Both the position numbers and the translations under genes were made by a program. From Pseudocoprococcus catus (GTDB lineage Bacteria > Bacillota > Clostridia > Lachnospirales > Lachnospiraceae): a stretch of 64,000 nucleotides of DNA. A model generated the notes under the pieces. The model did not search any database. It saw nothing but the letters and a program-made list of their open reading frames with translations, and was not told the origin of the DNA. Location: contig NZ_LR698973.1 in the NCBI RefSeq assembly GCF_902381825.1, positions 1,274,248-1,338,247 of the forward strand, written 5' to 3'. Shown in pieces: positions 1 to 7,977 of the stretch (the first letter of the stretch is position 1; every line of letters starts with the position of its first letter).

Positions 1-1088
1 ACTATGTCAAAGAGAGAAAGAAGCCTTCCGGGTATAGAACAGATGATGCTGTTCATGAAGTAGTGATAAATGAAGGTGAGACAACCGTGATAACATTGAC
101 AGATGAACCAATTACCAGCTGGGGACAGTTTCGAATTGAAAAATCAGCATCGGACGGTGCATCGGTATCTGATACAATTCCATTAACAGGAGCGGAATTT
201 ACCATTGATTATTACGGAGAAACAGGGGTAACAAAGGAAAACATTTCCGATAAGGTACCATTAAAGACCTGGGTTGTTGCTGTGAAAAAAACATTTGATG
301 GTCAGAACACTTCGTATAAGGCGGAATTAGAGGATACATATCTGATTGCAGAAAAGAGTGACGAACTTTTCAGGGATAGGACGGGGAAGGCGGTACTGCC
401 TCTTGGAACAATTGCAATTCGAGAAACAAAGGCAGCAGAAGGCTATTTGCTGCAGGGGTATGTCGATGATGCTGATGGAAGACGGCTGAACAATTACCCT
501 GGGGAATCAGTTATCATCAACCTGGCAGATGACGGTGAAAGTGCATCGTTTTTTGGAGAAGACGGATTGAAATACAGTAATCCTGTTTTCAGGGTGACAA
601 ATGAATTGCATAAATGTAGTATACAGATTATGAAATCCTCCGCAGATGAAAAGCCGTTGGAGAATGTGATATTTGGTCTGTACGATGAAAGTCGACAGAA
701 AATCCTGGAAAGTCAGACGAATCAAGATGGCAGGATAATATTTTCGGGGCTGCTTCCGGGGAAATACTGGTTAAAGGAAGAAAAAACAGGAAACGGGAAT
801 CAGCTGCTGAAAGAACCGATGGAAATCGTGCTGCCGATGGTATTAACAGAGCAGGAGGTTGAAAAACTAAAAATTGATAAAAGTCAGCTGGTCTATGATG
901 AAAATCAGCAGGTATTTAAATTGTATGACAGAATTTTTGAGATATCAAATGCAGGAAATTTAGTATTACCGATGACAGGCGGTGATGGATTGGTCTTACC
1001 TGACATTTTGTTTTTGGCAGCCGCTCTGCTGCTGATGATCGGCGTCTGCTTGTTTGTATATCGTAAGGGAAAAATAACTGCCCGATGA
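1..1088 (+). CDS. LPXTG-anchored pilin-like surface protein with SpaA/Cna-B repeats (5' end missing)
   Basis: The reading frame is open from the first bases of the window, so the gene begins upstream; the GTG at 63 is only an internal codon. About 360 C-terminal residues are visible. Two Cna-B/SpaA-like beta domains can be seen: one contains LTGAEFTIDYY and later AIRETKAAEGYLL, the second contains NVIFGLYDE and GKYWLKEEKTG, whose glutamate sits where the E-box of such domains normally lies. The C-terminus is a complete sortase signal: LPMTG (966-980), a hydrophobic helix and a basic tail (RKGKITAR). By family knowledge such proteins are covalently anchored to the wall or polymerised as pili by a sortase. 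No sortase gene follows, so any pilus locus lies to the left. Calling it a pilin subunit rather than a generic adhesin is inference. Confidence 0.85.
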   Translation, partial: YVKERKKPSGYRTDDAVHEVVINEGETTVITLTDEPITSWGQFRIEKSASDGASVSDTIPLTGAEFTIDYYGETGVTKENISDKVPLKTWVVAVKKTFDGQNTSYKAELEDTYLIAEKSDELFRDRTGKAVLPLGTIAIRETKAAEGYLLQGYVDDADGRRLNNYPGESVIINLADDGESASFFGEDGLKYSNPVFRVTNELHKCSIQIMKSSADEKPLENVIFGLYDESRQKILESQTNQDGRIIFSGLLPGKYWLKEEKTGNGNQLLKEPMEIVLPMVLTEQEVEKLKIDKSQLVYDENQQVFKLYDRIFEISNAGNLVLPMTGGDGLVLPDILFLAAALLLMIGVCLFVYRKGKITAR

Positions 1089-1168
1089 GTATTCGACAAT
1101 TGTAAGCGAATATGGTATGATTCTTCTATATCATCTGAAAATTCAGGCAATCAATGATGGAGGAAAGT

Positions 1169-1804
1169 ATGCAGCAATATGATCGAGGATATAGAAGAAA
1201 CGCTTTATGGCAGATGTCACCTGTGAATACATTGATTATTGTGATTAATGTATTGGTATTTGCGGGACTCAGTTTTCTGGGAGATACAACAGATGTCCGC
1301 TTTATGTATAATCATGGTGCCAGTTTCTGGCCGGCAATTATTGAGGAACATGAGTATTACAGACTGCTGACATGTACATTTATTCATTTTGGAATCAGTC
1401 ACTTGTTTAATAATATGCTTGTATTGGCCTATATTGGTGATAATCTTGAGAGAGCACTTGGGAAGTTTAAATATTTGATTGTTTATCTGGCAGCAGGTGT
1501 GGGATCAAGTGCAGTGTCAGCAGTCTGGAGTATGATAAAAGATGAATACAGTGTATCGGGAGGCGCTTCCGGGGCTATTTTTGGTGTTGTCGGTGCACTT
1601 TTGGTTATTGTTATAAGAAACAGAGGACAACTGGAAGATTTAAATAGTCGTCAGTTGATGTTGTTTGCCGGATTCTCGATTTATCATGGTGTGACGAGTG
1701 CAGGTATTGATAATATGGCACATATCAGTGGTTTTGTGATCGGTGCTTTATTGGGCGGACTTCTCTACAGGAGAAAGCGGTATCGGAAGCAGAATACAAA
1801 ATGA
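1169..1804 (+). CDS. Rhomboid family intramembrane serine protease
   Basis: A 211-residue polytopic membrane protein of the rhomboid family, which cleaves transmembrane substrates inside the bilayer. The catalytic dyad is visible: serine in GASG at about residue 134 and histidine in MAHISG at about residue 185. The HFGISHLFNN segment before it is the usual conserved HxxxN-type region of TM2. About six hydrophobic segments are present. An ATG at 1154 is possible, but GGAGG at 1159-1163 lies five bases before the ATG at 1169, so I chose 1169. Its 3' end overlaps the convergent histidine-kinase gene by 57 bases. The substrate cannot be inferred. Confidence 0.9.
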   Translation: MQQYDRGYRRNALWQMSPVNTLIIVINVLVFAGLSFLGDTTDVRFMYNHGASFWPAIIEEHEYYRLLTCTFIHFGISHLFNNMLVLAYIGDNLERALGKFKYLIVYLAAGVGSSAVSAVWSMIKDEYSVSGGASGAIFGVVGALLVIVIRNRGQLEDLNSRQLMLFAGFSIYHGVTSAGIDNMAHISGFVIGALLGGLLYRRKRYRKQNTK

Positions 1805-2419
1805 GCTGCCGGAACCTGGTACGGATTTTACAGACAGATGACCGTGATGGGCAGAAACAATGGATTGAACGATTGCAAGTCCAAGCCCGGTGCCGCCTGT
1901 CTTATAGGACACAAAAGGCTCAAAAATACGGGCCAGCTGTTCTGGAGTCATGCCGTTGCCGGTGTCACTGACAGAAAGCACAAGATGATTGCAGTCATCG
2001 GAGGCAGCAGATAAGGTAATTTGACCGCCGTCAGGCGAAGCTTCGGCTGCATTTTTCAGAAGATTAATGAGTGCCTGGCGAATCAGTGACAGATCAGCCC
2101 GTATGGCAGGCAGGTTGGAAGCAATGTGAAGATATAGGGCAATATGCTGTGCGTGCAGAACGGGCAGAAAGGATGTATAAAGCTCATTAAGCAGGGGCTG
2201 CAGACTGCATAGTGTCAGTTGGGGTTGACGTGCAGTACGGTCGTAATTCAGCAGACGTTGGATATCTGAAAGATCATTCTGGATTTCAGTGAAGTCTGAA
2301 TCTTCTTTCAAGAAAACGTATCGGGCTGCAAGCAGCTGAAGCCGGCTGGAAATCAGAGTCAGAGAATTATTAATTTCATGCCGAAGAGAAGCATTGCCTT
2401 TGGTGGAATCGTAAGTCAT
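1748..2419 (-). CDS. Small soluble sensor histidine kinase without a sensor domain
   Basis: 223 residues with only the catalytic core of a two-component kinase. The H-box is LRHEINNSL (His at about residue 14), followed by a dimerisation helix, the N-box LINLLKNAAEA (about 118-127), G1 box DTGNGM (152-157), F-box IFEPF and G2 box GTGLGLA (176-182). There is no transmembrane helix, PAS or GAF domain, and no response regulator beside it. It could be a cytoplasmic phosphorelay kinase, for example feeding a sporulation pathway, but that is inference. The start at 2419 is well supported by AAAGGAGG just upstream. It converges on, and overlaps, the rhomboid gene. Confidence 0.85.
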   Translation of the reverse strand: MTYDSTKGNASLRHEINNSLTLISSRLQLLAARYVFLKEDSDFTEIQNDLSDIQRLLNYDRTARQPQLTLCSLQPLLNELYTSFLPVLHAQHIALYLHIASNLPAIRADLSLIRQALINLLKNAAEASPDGGQITLSAASDDCNHLVLSVSDTGNGMTPEQLARIFEPFVSYKTGGTGLGLAIVQSIVSAHHGHLSVKSVPGSGSSFCILLPIPLSPVEKSAQ

Positions 2420-2518
2420 CTGAAAACCTCCTTTGTGATGATTTAGAAAATAAGGGAAAAGTATCTATAATAATAAAAGCCTGTTTCCGCTTTTTTGTGA
2501 CAGAAAATTAAAAAAAAG

Positions 2519-2547
2519 CTGTTAAGATTTTTCAGTCGTGGTAAAAT
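2519..2547 (+). promoter_or_regulatory. Possible extended -10 promoter for the HIT gene
   Basis: TGG followed by TAAAAT (2542-2547) makes an extended -10; 17 bases upstream lies only a weak -35 (CTGTTA). It sits 48 bases before the HIT start codon. Confidence 0.35.
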
Positions 2548-2594
2548 GGAGATTAAGAGCATTGAAAATGCAAAAACATCAGGAGGTAATCAAG

Positions 2595-3014
2595 ATGATC
2601 GACAGAGATTGTATTTTTTGCAAAATAGCAGGTGGTGATATTCCGTCATCGACGGTATACGAGGATGAACAGTTCAGAGTACTGTTGGATCTGTCACCGG
2701 CAACAAAGGGACATGCACTGATTTTGCCTAAACAGCATTATGCTAATATTTTTGAGATTGATGAAAACGTATTAAGAGATTTGATTGTTCTTGCTAAGAA
2801 AGTGGCATCTGCCATGAAAGAAACTTTGAATTGCGATGGTGTGAATATTGTACAGAACAACGGCGAAGCAGCAGGACAGACTGTGTTCCATTTTCATATG
2901 CATATCATTCCGAGGTACAAGGATGATGGTCAGGTAATCGGATGGGAGCCGCATACTTCAGATCCTGAAGTACAGGCACAACTGGCAGAGAAGATTGGTC
3001 AGGCAATCCATTAA
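2595..3014 (+). CDS. HIT family nucleotide hydrolase
   Basis: A 139-residue histidine-triad protein, the usual length of the bacterial Hint/HinT-like branch that hydrolyses AMP-lysine or other nucleoside phosphoramidates. The triad HFHMHII lies at about residues 99-105. An N-terminal CIFC pair (Cys6, Cys9) suggests the zinc-binding subgroup. The frame extends upstream to 2538, but AGGAGG at 2581 lies just before the ATG at 2595, where MIDRDCIFCKI matches the family N-terminus. It is transcribed alone and ends at a strong shared terminator facing murG. The physiological substrate is unknown. Confidence 0.92.
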   Translation: MIDRDCIFCKIAGGDIPSSTVYEDEQFRVLLDLSPATKGHALILPKQHYANIFEIDENVLRDLIVLAKKVASAMKETLNCDGVNIVQNNGEAAGQTVFHFHMHIIPRYKDDGQVIGWEPHTSDPEVQAQLAEKIGQAIH

Positions 3015-3043
3015 ATAAAAATGAATCATTAGATATAAGCAAA

Positions 3044-3106
3044 AGCACGACAGAGAAAATGATAATCAGGAATAAACAGTGACTTATCATTTCTGTCGTG
3101 CTTTTT
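3044..3106. terminator. Bidirectional intrinsic terminator between HIT gene and murG
   Basis: A long stem pairs AGCACGACAGA plus AATGATAA on the left with TTATCATT plus TCTGTCGTGCT on the right. T-rich tracts flank both sides (TTTTT on plus, TTTT on minus), so it can serve the two convergent genes. Confidence 0.9.
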
Positions 3107-3123
3107 AGATTCGGTATTTAGGA

Positions 3124-4191
3124 TCAGACAGAGGCTAACTGATCGATCAGATCAGCGATAATTGGAATTGCCTGATTTTGCTGACTTGATGCCATTTGCT
3201 TCTGATAATTCTCACGGTCGGAGTAGACCTGATGAATTGTGTCAAGGAATTTCTCGTTTGTAATCTCTTCTTCAGGGAGAAGATAACTAAAGCCCTGTTT
3301 CTGGAAAGATTCTGCATTCAGAATCTGGTCGCCTCTGCTGGCAGCGGCTGGCAGAGGAATCAGAATATTCGGTTTGCGGAGTGCGAGAATTTCACATATG
3401 GCATTGGCACCTGCACGGGATATAATGAGATCTGCAGCAGCAAGAAGATCGCGAAGTTCTTCTTTGATGAATTCATACTGCACATAACCAGTCACATTGC
3501 TGAGCGATTTGTCAGTTTTGCCTTTGCCGCATAAATGGATCACCTGAAAATCTTTTAATAATTCCGGAAGTACGGCGCGTACTGCTTCATTGACAGCAAC
3601 GGCCCCAAGGCTCCCGCCCATAATCAGGATAACCGGTTTATCAGATGTCAGGCCACAGAAATGAAGTCCGCGGCTGCGGTCACCTTCAAAGAGTTCACTT
3701 CTGATGGGAGAACCGGAGAGAACAGCCTTATCGGAAGGTAGATACTTAAGCGTCTCCGGAAAATTGCAGCAAACTTTGGAGGCAACAGGGATACAGAGTT
3801 TGTTGGCCAGGCCGGGTGTCATGTCGGATTCGTGAATGATCACAGGAATCTTCAGGGCATGTGCAGCGCGGACAACAGGAACGGCAACAAATCCGCCTTT
3901 TGAAAAGACTACATCCGGATGAATCTTCTTCAATCGGGAACGTGCCTCGAAATAACCTTTGATGATTCTAAAGGGATCAGTAAAGTTCTTCAGGTCGAAA
4001 TATCGGCGGAGTTTACCGGTGGCAATTCCGTAATAGGGTGTCTTTGTCTCCATGATCATGCCTTTTTCCATGCCTTCATAAGACCCGATATAGGAAATAT
4101 CGTAGCCGCGTTTTTTCAGCTCCGGCATCAGAGCAATATTAGGCGTAACATGACCGGCCGTTCCACCGCCTGTTAAAACTATTTTTTTCAT
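3124..4191 (-). CDS. murG: UDP-GlcNAc:lipid I N-acetylglucosaminyltransferase MurG
   Basis: 355 residues, the normal MurG length. It transfers GlcNAc from UDP-GlcNAc to undecaprenyl-pyrophosphoryl-MurNAc-pentapeptide, making lipid II at the inner face of the membrane. The N-terminal glycine loop TGGGTAGHVTP (about 7-17), the VVFSKGGFVAVP segment, HESDMTPGLANKL, and the C-terminal donor motif with IMGGSLGA and ISRAGANAICE are all present. AAAGGAG precedes the ATG. Unusually it is away from other mur/fts genes; the gene upstream on the same strand encodes a TSCPD protein, separated by a structured repeat element. Confidence 0.96.
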   Translation of the reverse strand: MKKIVLTGGGTAGHVTPNIALMPELKKRGYDISYIGSYEGMEKGMIMETKTPYYGIATGKLRRYFDLKNFTDPFRIIKGYFEARSRLKKIHPDVVFSKGGFVAVPVVRAAHALKIPVIIHESDMTPGLANKLCIPVASKVCCNFPETLKYLPSDKAVLSGSPIRSELFEGDRSRGLHFCGLTSDKPVILIMGGSLGAVAVNEAVRAVLPELLKDFQVIHLCGKGKTDKSLSNVTGYVQYEFIKEELRDLLAAADLIISRAGANAICEILALRKPNILIPLPAAASRGDQILNAESFQKQGFSYLLPEEEITNEKFLDTIHQVYSDRENYQKQMASSQQNQAIPIIADLIDQLASV

Positions 4192-4231
4192 AATTCACGG
4201 CTCCTTTGTGATGATAATTTATAAAATTATG

Positions 4232-4375
4232 GTAACTGTTCAGAGCTAACCTCCAAATGCTTCGCATTTTGTCGGTGTGGCGTATCCGCCAAATGGATTT
4301 ATGTTCAAGAGTGTTCATTCATGCAAGCATGCTTCTCACTTTTGAACATAAATCCGCTTGGCTCTGAACAGTTAC
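4232..4375 (-). repeat. Structured intergenic element, copy 1 (minus orientation, 144 bp)
   Basis: Bounded by 15-base imperfect inverted ends, GTAACTGTTCAGAGC and its complement. Read on the minus strand it starts 3 bases after the TSCPD stop codon. The order is: left end with CCAAGC, a hairpin with 14-bp arms GGATTTATGTTCAA / TTGAACATAAATCC around the core ATGCTTGCAT, the box ATTTGGCGGATACGCCACACCGAC, and the right end. The same ends, box and core recur at 49244-49385, but there the hairpin arms have a different sequence. No ORF or transposase is inside. Confidence 0.9.
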
Positions 4376-4378
4376 AAA

Positions 4379-4633
4379 TTATGCCTGATGGCTGGCTTTG
4401 TAAGCCTTTAAGGCCTGAGCAAGCTGATCCGGACATGATGTACCGCGATTACCGCAGTTGATGCCTTCAAGTGTCTTGATGACGTCGTCAACGCTACGGC
4501 CAACAACAAGACGTGCAACACCCTGTGTGTTTCCCATACATCCGCCGATGAATTCACAGCTTGTTACGATGTTGTTGTTATCAACTTCAAAATCAATTTC
4601 ACGGGAACATGTTCTGCTTGTAGCGTATCTCAT
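4379..4633 (-). CDS. Stand-alone TSCPD-domain protein (TIGR03905-like)
   Basis: 84 residues made up almost wholly of a TSCPD domain. The signature TSCPDQL is near residues 65-71, within NCGNRGTSCPDQLA, and FIGGCMGNTQG lies in the middle. Four cysteines (in TCS, GGC, NCG and SCP) could bind a metal. Family knowledge: this domain occurs at the C-terminus of some ribonucleotide reductases and also as small proteins of unknown function in Clostridia. AAAGAGAGG precedes the start, and a consensus-like promoter lies at 4687-4714. The repeat element follows its stop directly, then murG. Function unknown. Confidence 0.85.
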   Translation of the reverse strand: MRYATSRTCSREIDFEVDNNNIVTSCEFIGGCMGNTQGVARLVVGRSVDDVIKTLEGINCGNRGTSCPDQLAQALKAYKASHQA

Positions 4634-4686
4634 AATTAAATAACCTCTCTTTAAATATTAATGTATTTTTATTTGGTTTCTAATGC

Positions 4687-4714
4687 ATTATATCAGATAA
4701 TGGCGCAAATTCAA
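4687..4714 (-). promoter_or_regulatory. Promoter of the TSCPD gene
   Basis: On the minus strand TTGAAT (4714-4709), a 16-base spacer and a perfect TATAAT (4692-4687), about 55 bases before the start codon. Confidence 0.7.
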
Positions 4715-4752
4715 AGCGGTCTTTGCAGTTTTTGAATGGCCGGATTGTTCTC

Positions 4753-4780
4753 TTGACTTCCTGCACTTTCATAGTAAAAT
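4753..4780 (+). promoter_or_regulatory. Promoter of mtnN
   Basis: TTGACT (4753-4758), a 16-base spacer and TAAAAT (4775-4780), ending 37 bases before the mtnN start. GGAGG precedes the ATG. Confidence 0.7.
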
Positions 4781-4817
4781 AGGATTGAAAGTTTGAAAAT
4801 TTGGAGGATTACAGAAT

Positions 4818-5513
4818 ATGTTAGGTATTATAGGTGCAATGGATCAGGAAGTGAGCATCCTGAAAGAGAAAATGAAAGTGAAGAAGATTGATAAGAGAGC
4901 TTCCATGGAATTCTATGTCGGGATTTTAAACGGCAAAGAGGTTGTTATTGTAAAATGCGGTGTCGGCAAGGTCAATGCTGCTGTCTGCACACAGATTCTT
5001 GCAGATTGCTATCAGGTAGAAGCGGTGATCAATACAGGTGTGGCTGGCAGCCTGAGAGCGGAGATTAATATTGGTGACATTGTTGTTTCAACAGATGCAC
5101 TGCAGCATGATATGGATGCAACAGGATTTGGGTATGAACCGGCTGAGATTCCACTGATGGGTAAGAAGACTTTTGAGGCCGATGCTTCACTGCGCAGTCT
5201 GATCGCAGAAACATGTCGTGAAGTGAATCCTGAAATTGGTGTATTTGAAGGTCGTGTTGTAAGTGGTGACCAGTTTATTTCCGATGGCGATGTGAAGGAC
5301 AGACTGGTCAGAATGTTTGCACCATACTGCACAGAGATGGAAGGCGCAGCGATTGCGCAGGCAGCATGGCTGAACCAGATTCCTTTTGTTATTATCAGAG
5401 CAATTTCAGATAAAGCTGATGGAAGTGCACATATGGATTATTCCGAGTTTGAAGCCAAAGCAATCGAACATACCGTGAGACTGGTGGAAGCTGCCGTTGC
5501 AAAGCTTGCATAG
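4818..5513 (+). CDS. mtnN: 5'-methylthioadenosine/S-adenosylhomocysteine nucleosidase
   Basis: 231 residues, full family length. It hydrolyses MTA and S-adenosylhomocysteine to adenine plus the thioribose, recycling methylation and polyamine by-products and leading to autoinducer-2 precursors. The N-terminus LGIIGAMDQEV carries the catalytic glutamate, CGVGKVNAA is the phosphorylase-fold loop, and EMEGAAIAQ and RAISDKAD hold the ribose-binding and catalytic Glu/Asp residues. It is preceded by its own promoter and a clear GGAGG, and looks monocistronic. Confidence 0.96.
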   Translation: MLGIIGAMDQEVSILKEKMKVKKIDKRASMEFYVGILNGKEVVIVKCGVGKVNAAVCTQILADCYQVEAVINTGVAGSLRAEINIGDIVVSTDALQHDMDATGFGYEPAEIPLMGKKTFEADASLRSLIAETCREVNPEIGVFEGRVVSGDQFISDGDVKDRLVRMFAPYCTEMEGAAIAQAAWLNQIPFVIIRAISDKADGSAHMDYSEFEAKAIEHTVRLVEAAVAKLA

Positions 5514-5518
5514 GTATT

Positions 5519-5656
5519 ATGCCAGCTTCAATATTTCAGTCACGATCTGACGAAGGATTAGGCTTATGGACAGCAATGTCGGGAAGACGACAGGAAAAAG
5601 AAAGATTCCGTCAGGTTATGTTGATGAATTGCAAGTGGCAAAGGGCACAATATTGA
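5519..5656 (+). CDS. Possible 45-residue small protein
   Basis: An open frame of 45 codons starts six bases after the mtnN stop and ends within the presumed promoter of the next gene. The product is polar and basic, rich in Arg, Gln and Met. There is no good Shine-Dalgarno sequence and I recognise no family, so it may be chance. It is listed because it fills the gap after mtnN. Confidence 0.2.
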   Translation: MPASIFQSRSDEGLGLWTAMSGRRQEKERFRQVMLMNCKWQRAQY

Positions 5657-5657
5657 T

Positions 5658-5698
5658 TATAATTAAGTGCAAATAAAATGAAGGGGGCACTTAATTAT
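5658..5698 (+). promoter_or_regulatory. -10 box and perfect 12-bp inverted repeat spanning the RBS and start codon
   Basis: TATAAT (5658-5663) overlaps the left arm ATAATTAAGTGC (5659-5670). The right arm (5687-5698) is its exact complement and contains the first two bases of the ATG at 5697. The 16-base loop holds AAGGGG, the probable Shine-Dalgarno. It could be a DNA operator at the start site or an RNA hairpin presenting the RBS in a loop. No good -35 is seen. Confidence 0.6.
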
Positions 5699-6407
5699 GA
5701 AAGAATGGATCGTTTTACAGGGATGGCCATTGTATCTTATGCTTGGGATGACGGGATTAGGTCTGTTGGGAAGCATATTGAGCCGTATATTTTATGGAAG
5801 GCTTGCAAGAGAGGCACAGTTGTGTGGAACATCGGATTATCCGATGCTGCATTATATAAGGCAGAAGTACAGCAGTTATTATAAGCTGGGTATGCGTCCG
5901 GGCAATGCGGAGGCACTTGTAAAAAGATATCTTGCATTACATAGGGTTGGACCGTTGGCATTGTACAGCTGGAATGAAGCAGGGAACTTTATGATGGGTG
6001 CCGTTATGCTGACGGGACTTATCCGCGGTATTTACAGATTTCAGACGACCATGCAGACGGGGCCTGCATTGATGGATATTGGCATAGGACTGGTTCTGGC
6101 ATTGGGATTGCGGTTGACCGGGAAGATTTTTAGTGTTGAACGTCTGCAGGTGATTACGCTGAATGCGATTTGTGATTATCTGGAGAATTATTTGAAGAGC
6201 AAGCTGGACGGAGAATATGGTTATGGTCCACAGACAGAAACACCGGATCATTATGCCCGGGCTTTGAAAGAAACAGCAGCATCCCGAACAAAGCCGGGAC
6301 TGCGTCCGACAACTGTTCGACGGATGCCGGCTGAACGTTCGGAAACGGTCGACAGTACAGTGGATGCGAAGATTGTGGAAGATGTGCTGAAGGAGTTTCT
6401 ATGCTGA
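5697..6407 (+). CDS. Membrane protein of unknown function
   Basis: 236 residues. An N-terminal hydrophobic segment (about 9-32) and two further ones (about 96-113 and 123-141) suggest three membrane helices. The tail, from about residue 165, is soluble, charged and low in order, with a final short helix KIVEDVLKEFL. I recognise no family. Its start codon lies inside a perfect inverted repeat, which hints at controlled expression. A shorter overlapping frame starting at 5678 is not favoured, because this frame has the AGGGGG spacing and a coherent membrane-protein composition. Confidence 0.7.
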   Translation: MKEWIVLQGWPLYLMLGMTGLGLLGSILSRIFYGRLAREAQLCGTSDYPMLHYIRQKYSSYYKLGMRPGNAEALVKRYLALHRVGPLALYSWNEAGNFMMGAVMLTGLIRGIYRFQTTMQTGPALMDIGIGLVLALGLRLTGKIFSVERLQVITLNAICDYLENYLKSKLDGEYGYGPQTETPDHYARALKETAASRTKPGLRPTTVRRMPAERSETVDSTVDAKIVEDVLKEFLC

Positions 6408-6424
6408 AAATATAGTCCGGATTA

Positions 6425-6453
6425 TTGATAAATAGTATCTGATTTGGTATGAT
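6425..6453 (+). promoter_or_regulatory. Promoter of pgi
   Basis: TTGATA (6425-6430), an exact 17-base spacer and TATGAT (6448-6453), 39 bases before the pgi start. Confidence 0.72.
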
Positions 6454-6492
6454 TAAATAGAATTAATTAAAGATAAAATTGGAGGAAGAAAA

Positions 6493-7842
6493 ATGGCAAA
6501 TAAGGTTACATTTGATTATTCAAAGACTGCCGAATATATTAGTGAGGGCGAGATAACAGCCATGAAGCGTATTGCTGAGGATGCGAAGAAGCTTCTTCTG
6601 AGCCGTGAAGGTGAAGGTAATGATTTCCTTGGATGGATCGATCTTCCGGTGGATTATGATAAGGAAGAATTTGCACGTATTCAGAAAGCGGCGGCAAAGA
6701 TACAGAGCGATTCAGATGTCCTGCTTGTTATCGGTATTGGTGGTTCATATCTTGGAGCCAGAGCAGCCAATGAATTCCTGGGACACAATTTTTATAATAT
6801 CATTCCAAAGTCAATGAGAAAGACACCTGAGATTTATTACTGCGGTAATAACTTAAGCAGTGCGTATATCAAGGGATTGATGGATGTTATTGGAGACAGA
6901 GATTTTTCTATCAATATGATTTCCAAATCCGGAACTACAACAGAACCTGCAGTTGCTTTTAGAGTTTTCAAGAAGATGCTTGAAGAGAAATACGGCAAAG
7001 AAGAAGCTGCGAAGAGGATTTATTGCACAACAGATAAAGCAAGAGGTGCACTTAAGAGCCTGGCAACAGAAGAGGGATATGAGTCATTTATCGTGCCTGA
7101 TGATGTAGGCGGCCGTTTCTCTGTTCTCACTGCGGTTGGTCTGCTTCCGATTGCAGTCAGCGGTGCAGATATTGAACAGCTGATGGCCGGCGCTGCATCC
7201 ATGCGAAAAGTTTGCCTTGAGAATGCCTTTGAAGAAAATGATGCACTGCAGTATGCAGCAGTCAGAAATATCCTCTTAAGGAAAGGCAAGAGTATTGAGA
7301 TAACAGCAAGCTATGAACCTTCTGTCCAGTATATCGGAGAATGGTGGAAACAGTTATATGGTGAAAGTGAAGGTAAGGATAAGAAGGGAATCTTCCCTGC
7401 CTCAGTTACATTGACAGCGGATCTGCATTCCATGGGACAGTTTATTCAGGATGGTTCTCGTCTGATGTTCGAGACAGTACTTTCTGTAGAGGATCCGGGA
7501 GCAGAGATTATTCTTGAAAAAGAGGATGTGGATCTGGATGGATTGAACTATCTGGCTGGCAAGTCTGTAGATTTCATTAATAAGAGCGCGATGAACGGTA
7601 CAATTCTGGCACATACAGATGGACAGGTACCGAATCTGATGGTGAAGATACCGGCACAGAATGAATTTTATCTTGGTGAGTTATTCTACTTCTATGAATT
7701 TGCCTGCGGTGTCAGCGGTTACATACTGGGTGTGAATCCATTTAATCAGCCTGGTGTTGAAAGCTACAAGAAGAATATGTTTGCATTGCTTGGTAAGCCG
7801 GGTTATGAAGACATGACAGAAGCTTTATTAAAGAGATTATAA
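6493..7842 (+). CDS. pgi: Glucose-6-phosphate isomerase
   Basis: 449 residues, the short form typical of Firmicutes. It interconverts glucose-6-phosphate and fructose-6-phosphate in the cytoplasm. The SIS-type phosphate-binding segments [14 protein letters not shown] and [15 protein letters not shown] are present, as are [14 protein letters not shown] and the conserved [11 protein letters not shown] near the C-terminus. GGAGG precedes the ATG and a good promoter lies upstream. It is one of five glycolytic or glucan genes scattered in this window (with pgcA, fba, malQ and pfkA). Confidence 0.97.
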   Translation: MANKVTFDYSKTAEYISEGEITAMKRIAEDAKKLLLSREGEGNDFLGWIDLPVDYDKEEFARIQKAAAKIQSDSDVLLVIGIGGSYLGARAANEFLGHNFYNIIPKSMRKTPEIYYCGNNLSSAYIKGLMDVIGDRDFSINMISKSGTTTEPAVAFRVFKKMLEEKYGKEEAAKRIYCTTDKARGALKSLATEEGYESFIVPDDVGGRFSVLTAVGLLPIAVSGADIEQLMAGAASMRKVCLENAFEENDALQYAAVRNILLRKGKSIEITASYEPSVQYIGEWWKQLYGESEGKDKKGIFPASVTLTADLHSMGQFIQDGSRLMFETVLSVEDPGAEIILEKEDVDLDGLNYLAGKSVDFINKSAMNGTILAHTDGQVPNLMVKIPAQNEFYLGELFYFYEFACGVSGYILGVNPFNQPGVESYKKNMFALLGKPGYEDMTEALLKRL

Positions 7843-7851
7843 ATCATTTTT

Positions 7852-7887
7852 AAGAGGGCGCAGGGAATGATTTCTCTGTGCTCTTTT
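7852..7887 (+). terminator. Probable intrinsic terminator after pgi
   Basis: AAGAGGGCGCAG pairs imperfectly, with one bulge and a G-U, with CTGTGCTCTTTT; a four-T tract follows. The stem lies within an upstream extension of the next reading frame, which supports starting that gene at 7978. Confidence 0.5.
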
Positions 7888-7977
7888 CGTGAAGAAGAGG
7901 ATTCTCTGACAGCAAAGAAAGTCGGATATTCAATGGAATCAGAGAATATATATGGGTGTGAAATGCAGGAGGACAGA

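Noticed and set aside
4232-4375. Element as an intrinsic terminator of the TSCPD gene
   Set aside because: There is no T tract after any of its stems on the minus strand, and the second copy is followed by a separate true terminator.
5678-5884. Alternative 68-codon frame overlapping the membrane-protein gene
   Set aside because: Its start lies in the RBS loop and it ends inside the longer, hydrophobic-patterned frame; no own Shine-Dalgarno.
7867-7977. N-terminal extension of the dihydropyrimidinase
   Set aside because: The extension covers a probable pgi terminator and has no family match; AGGAGGA fixes the start at 7978.
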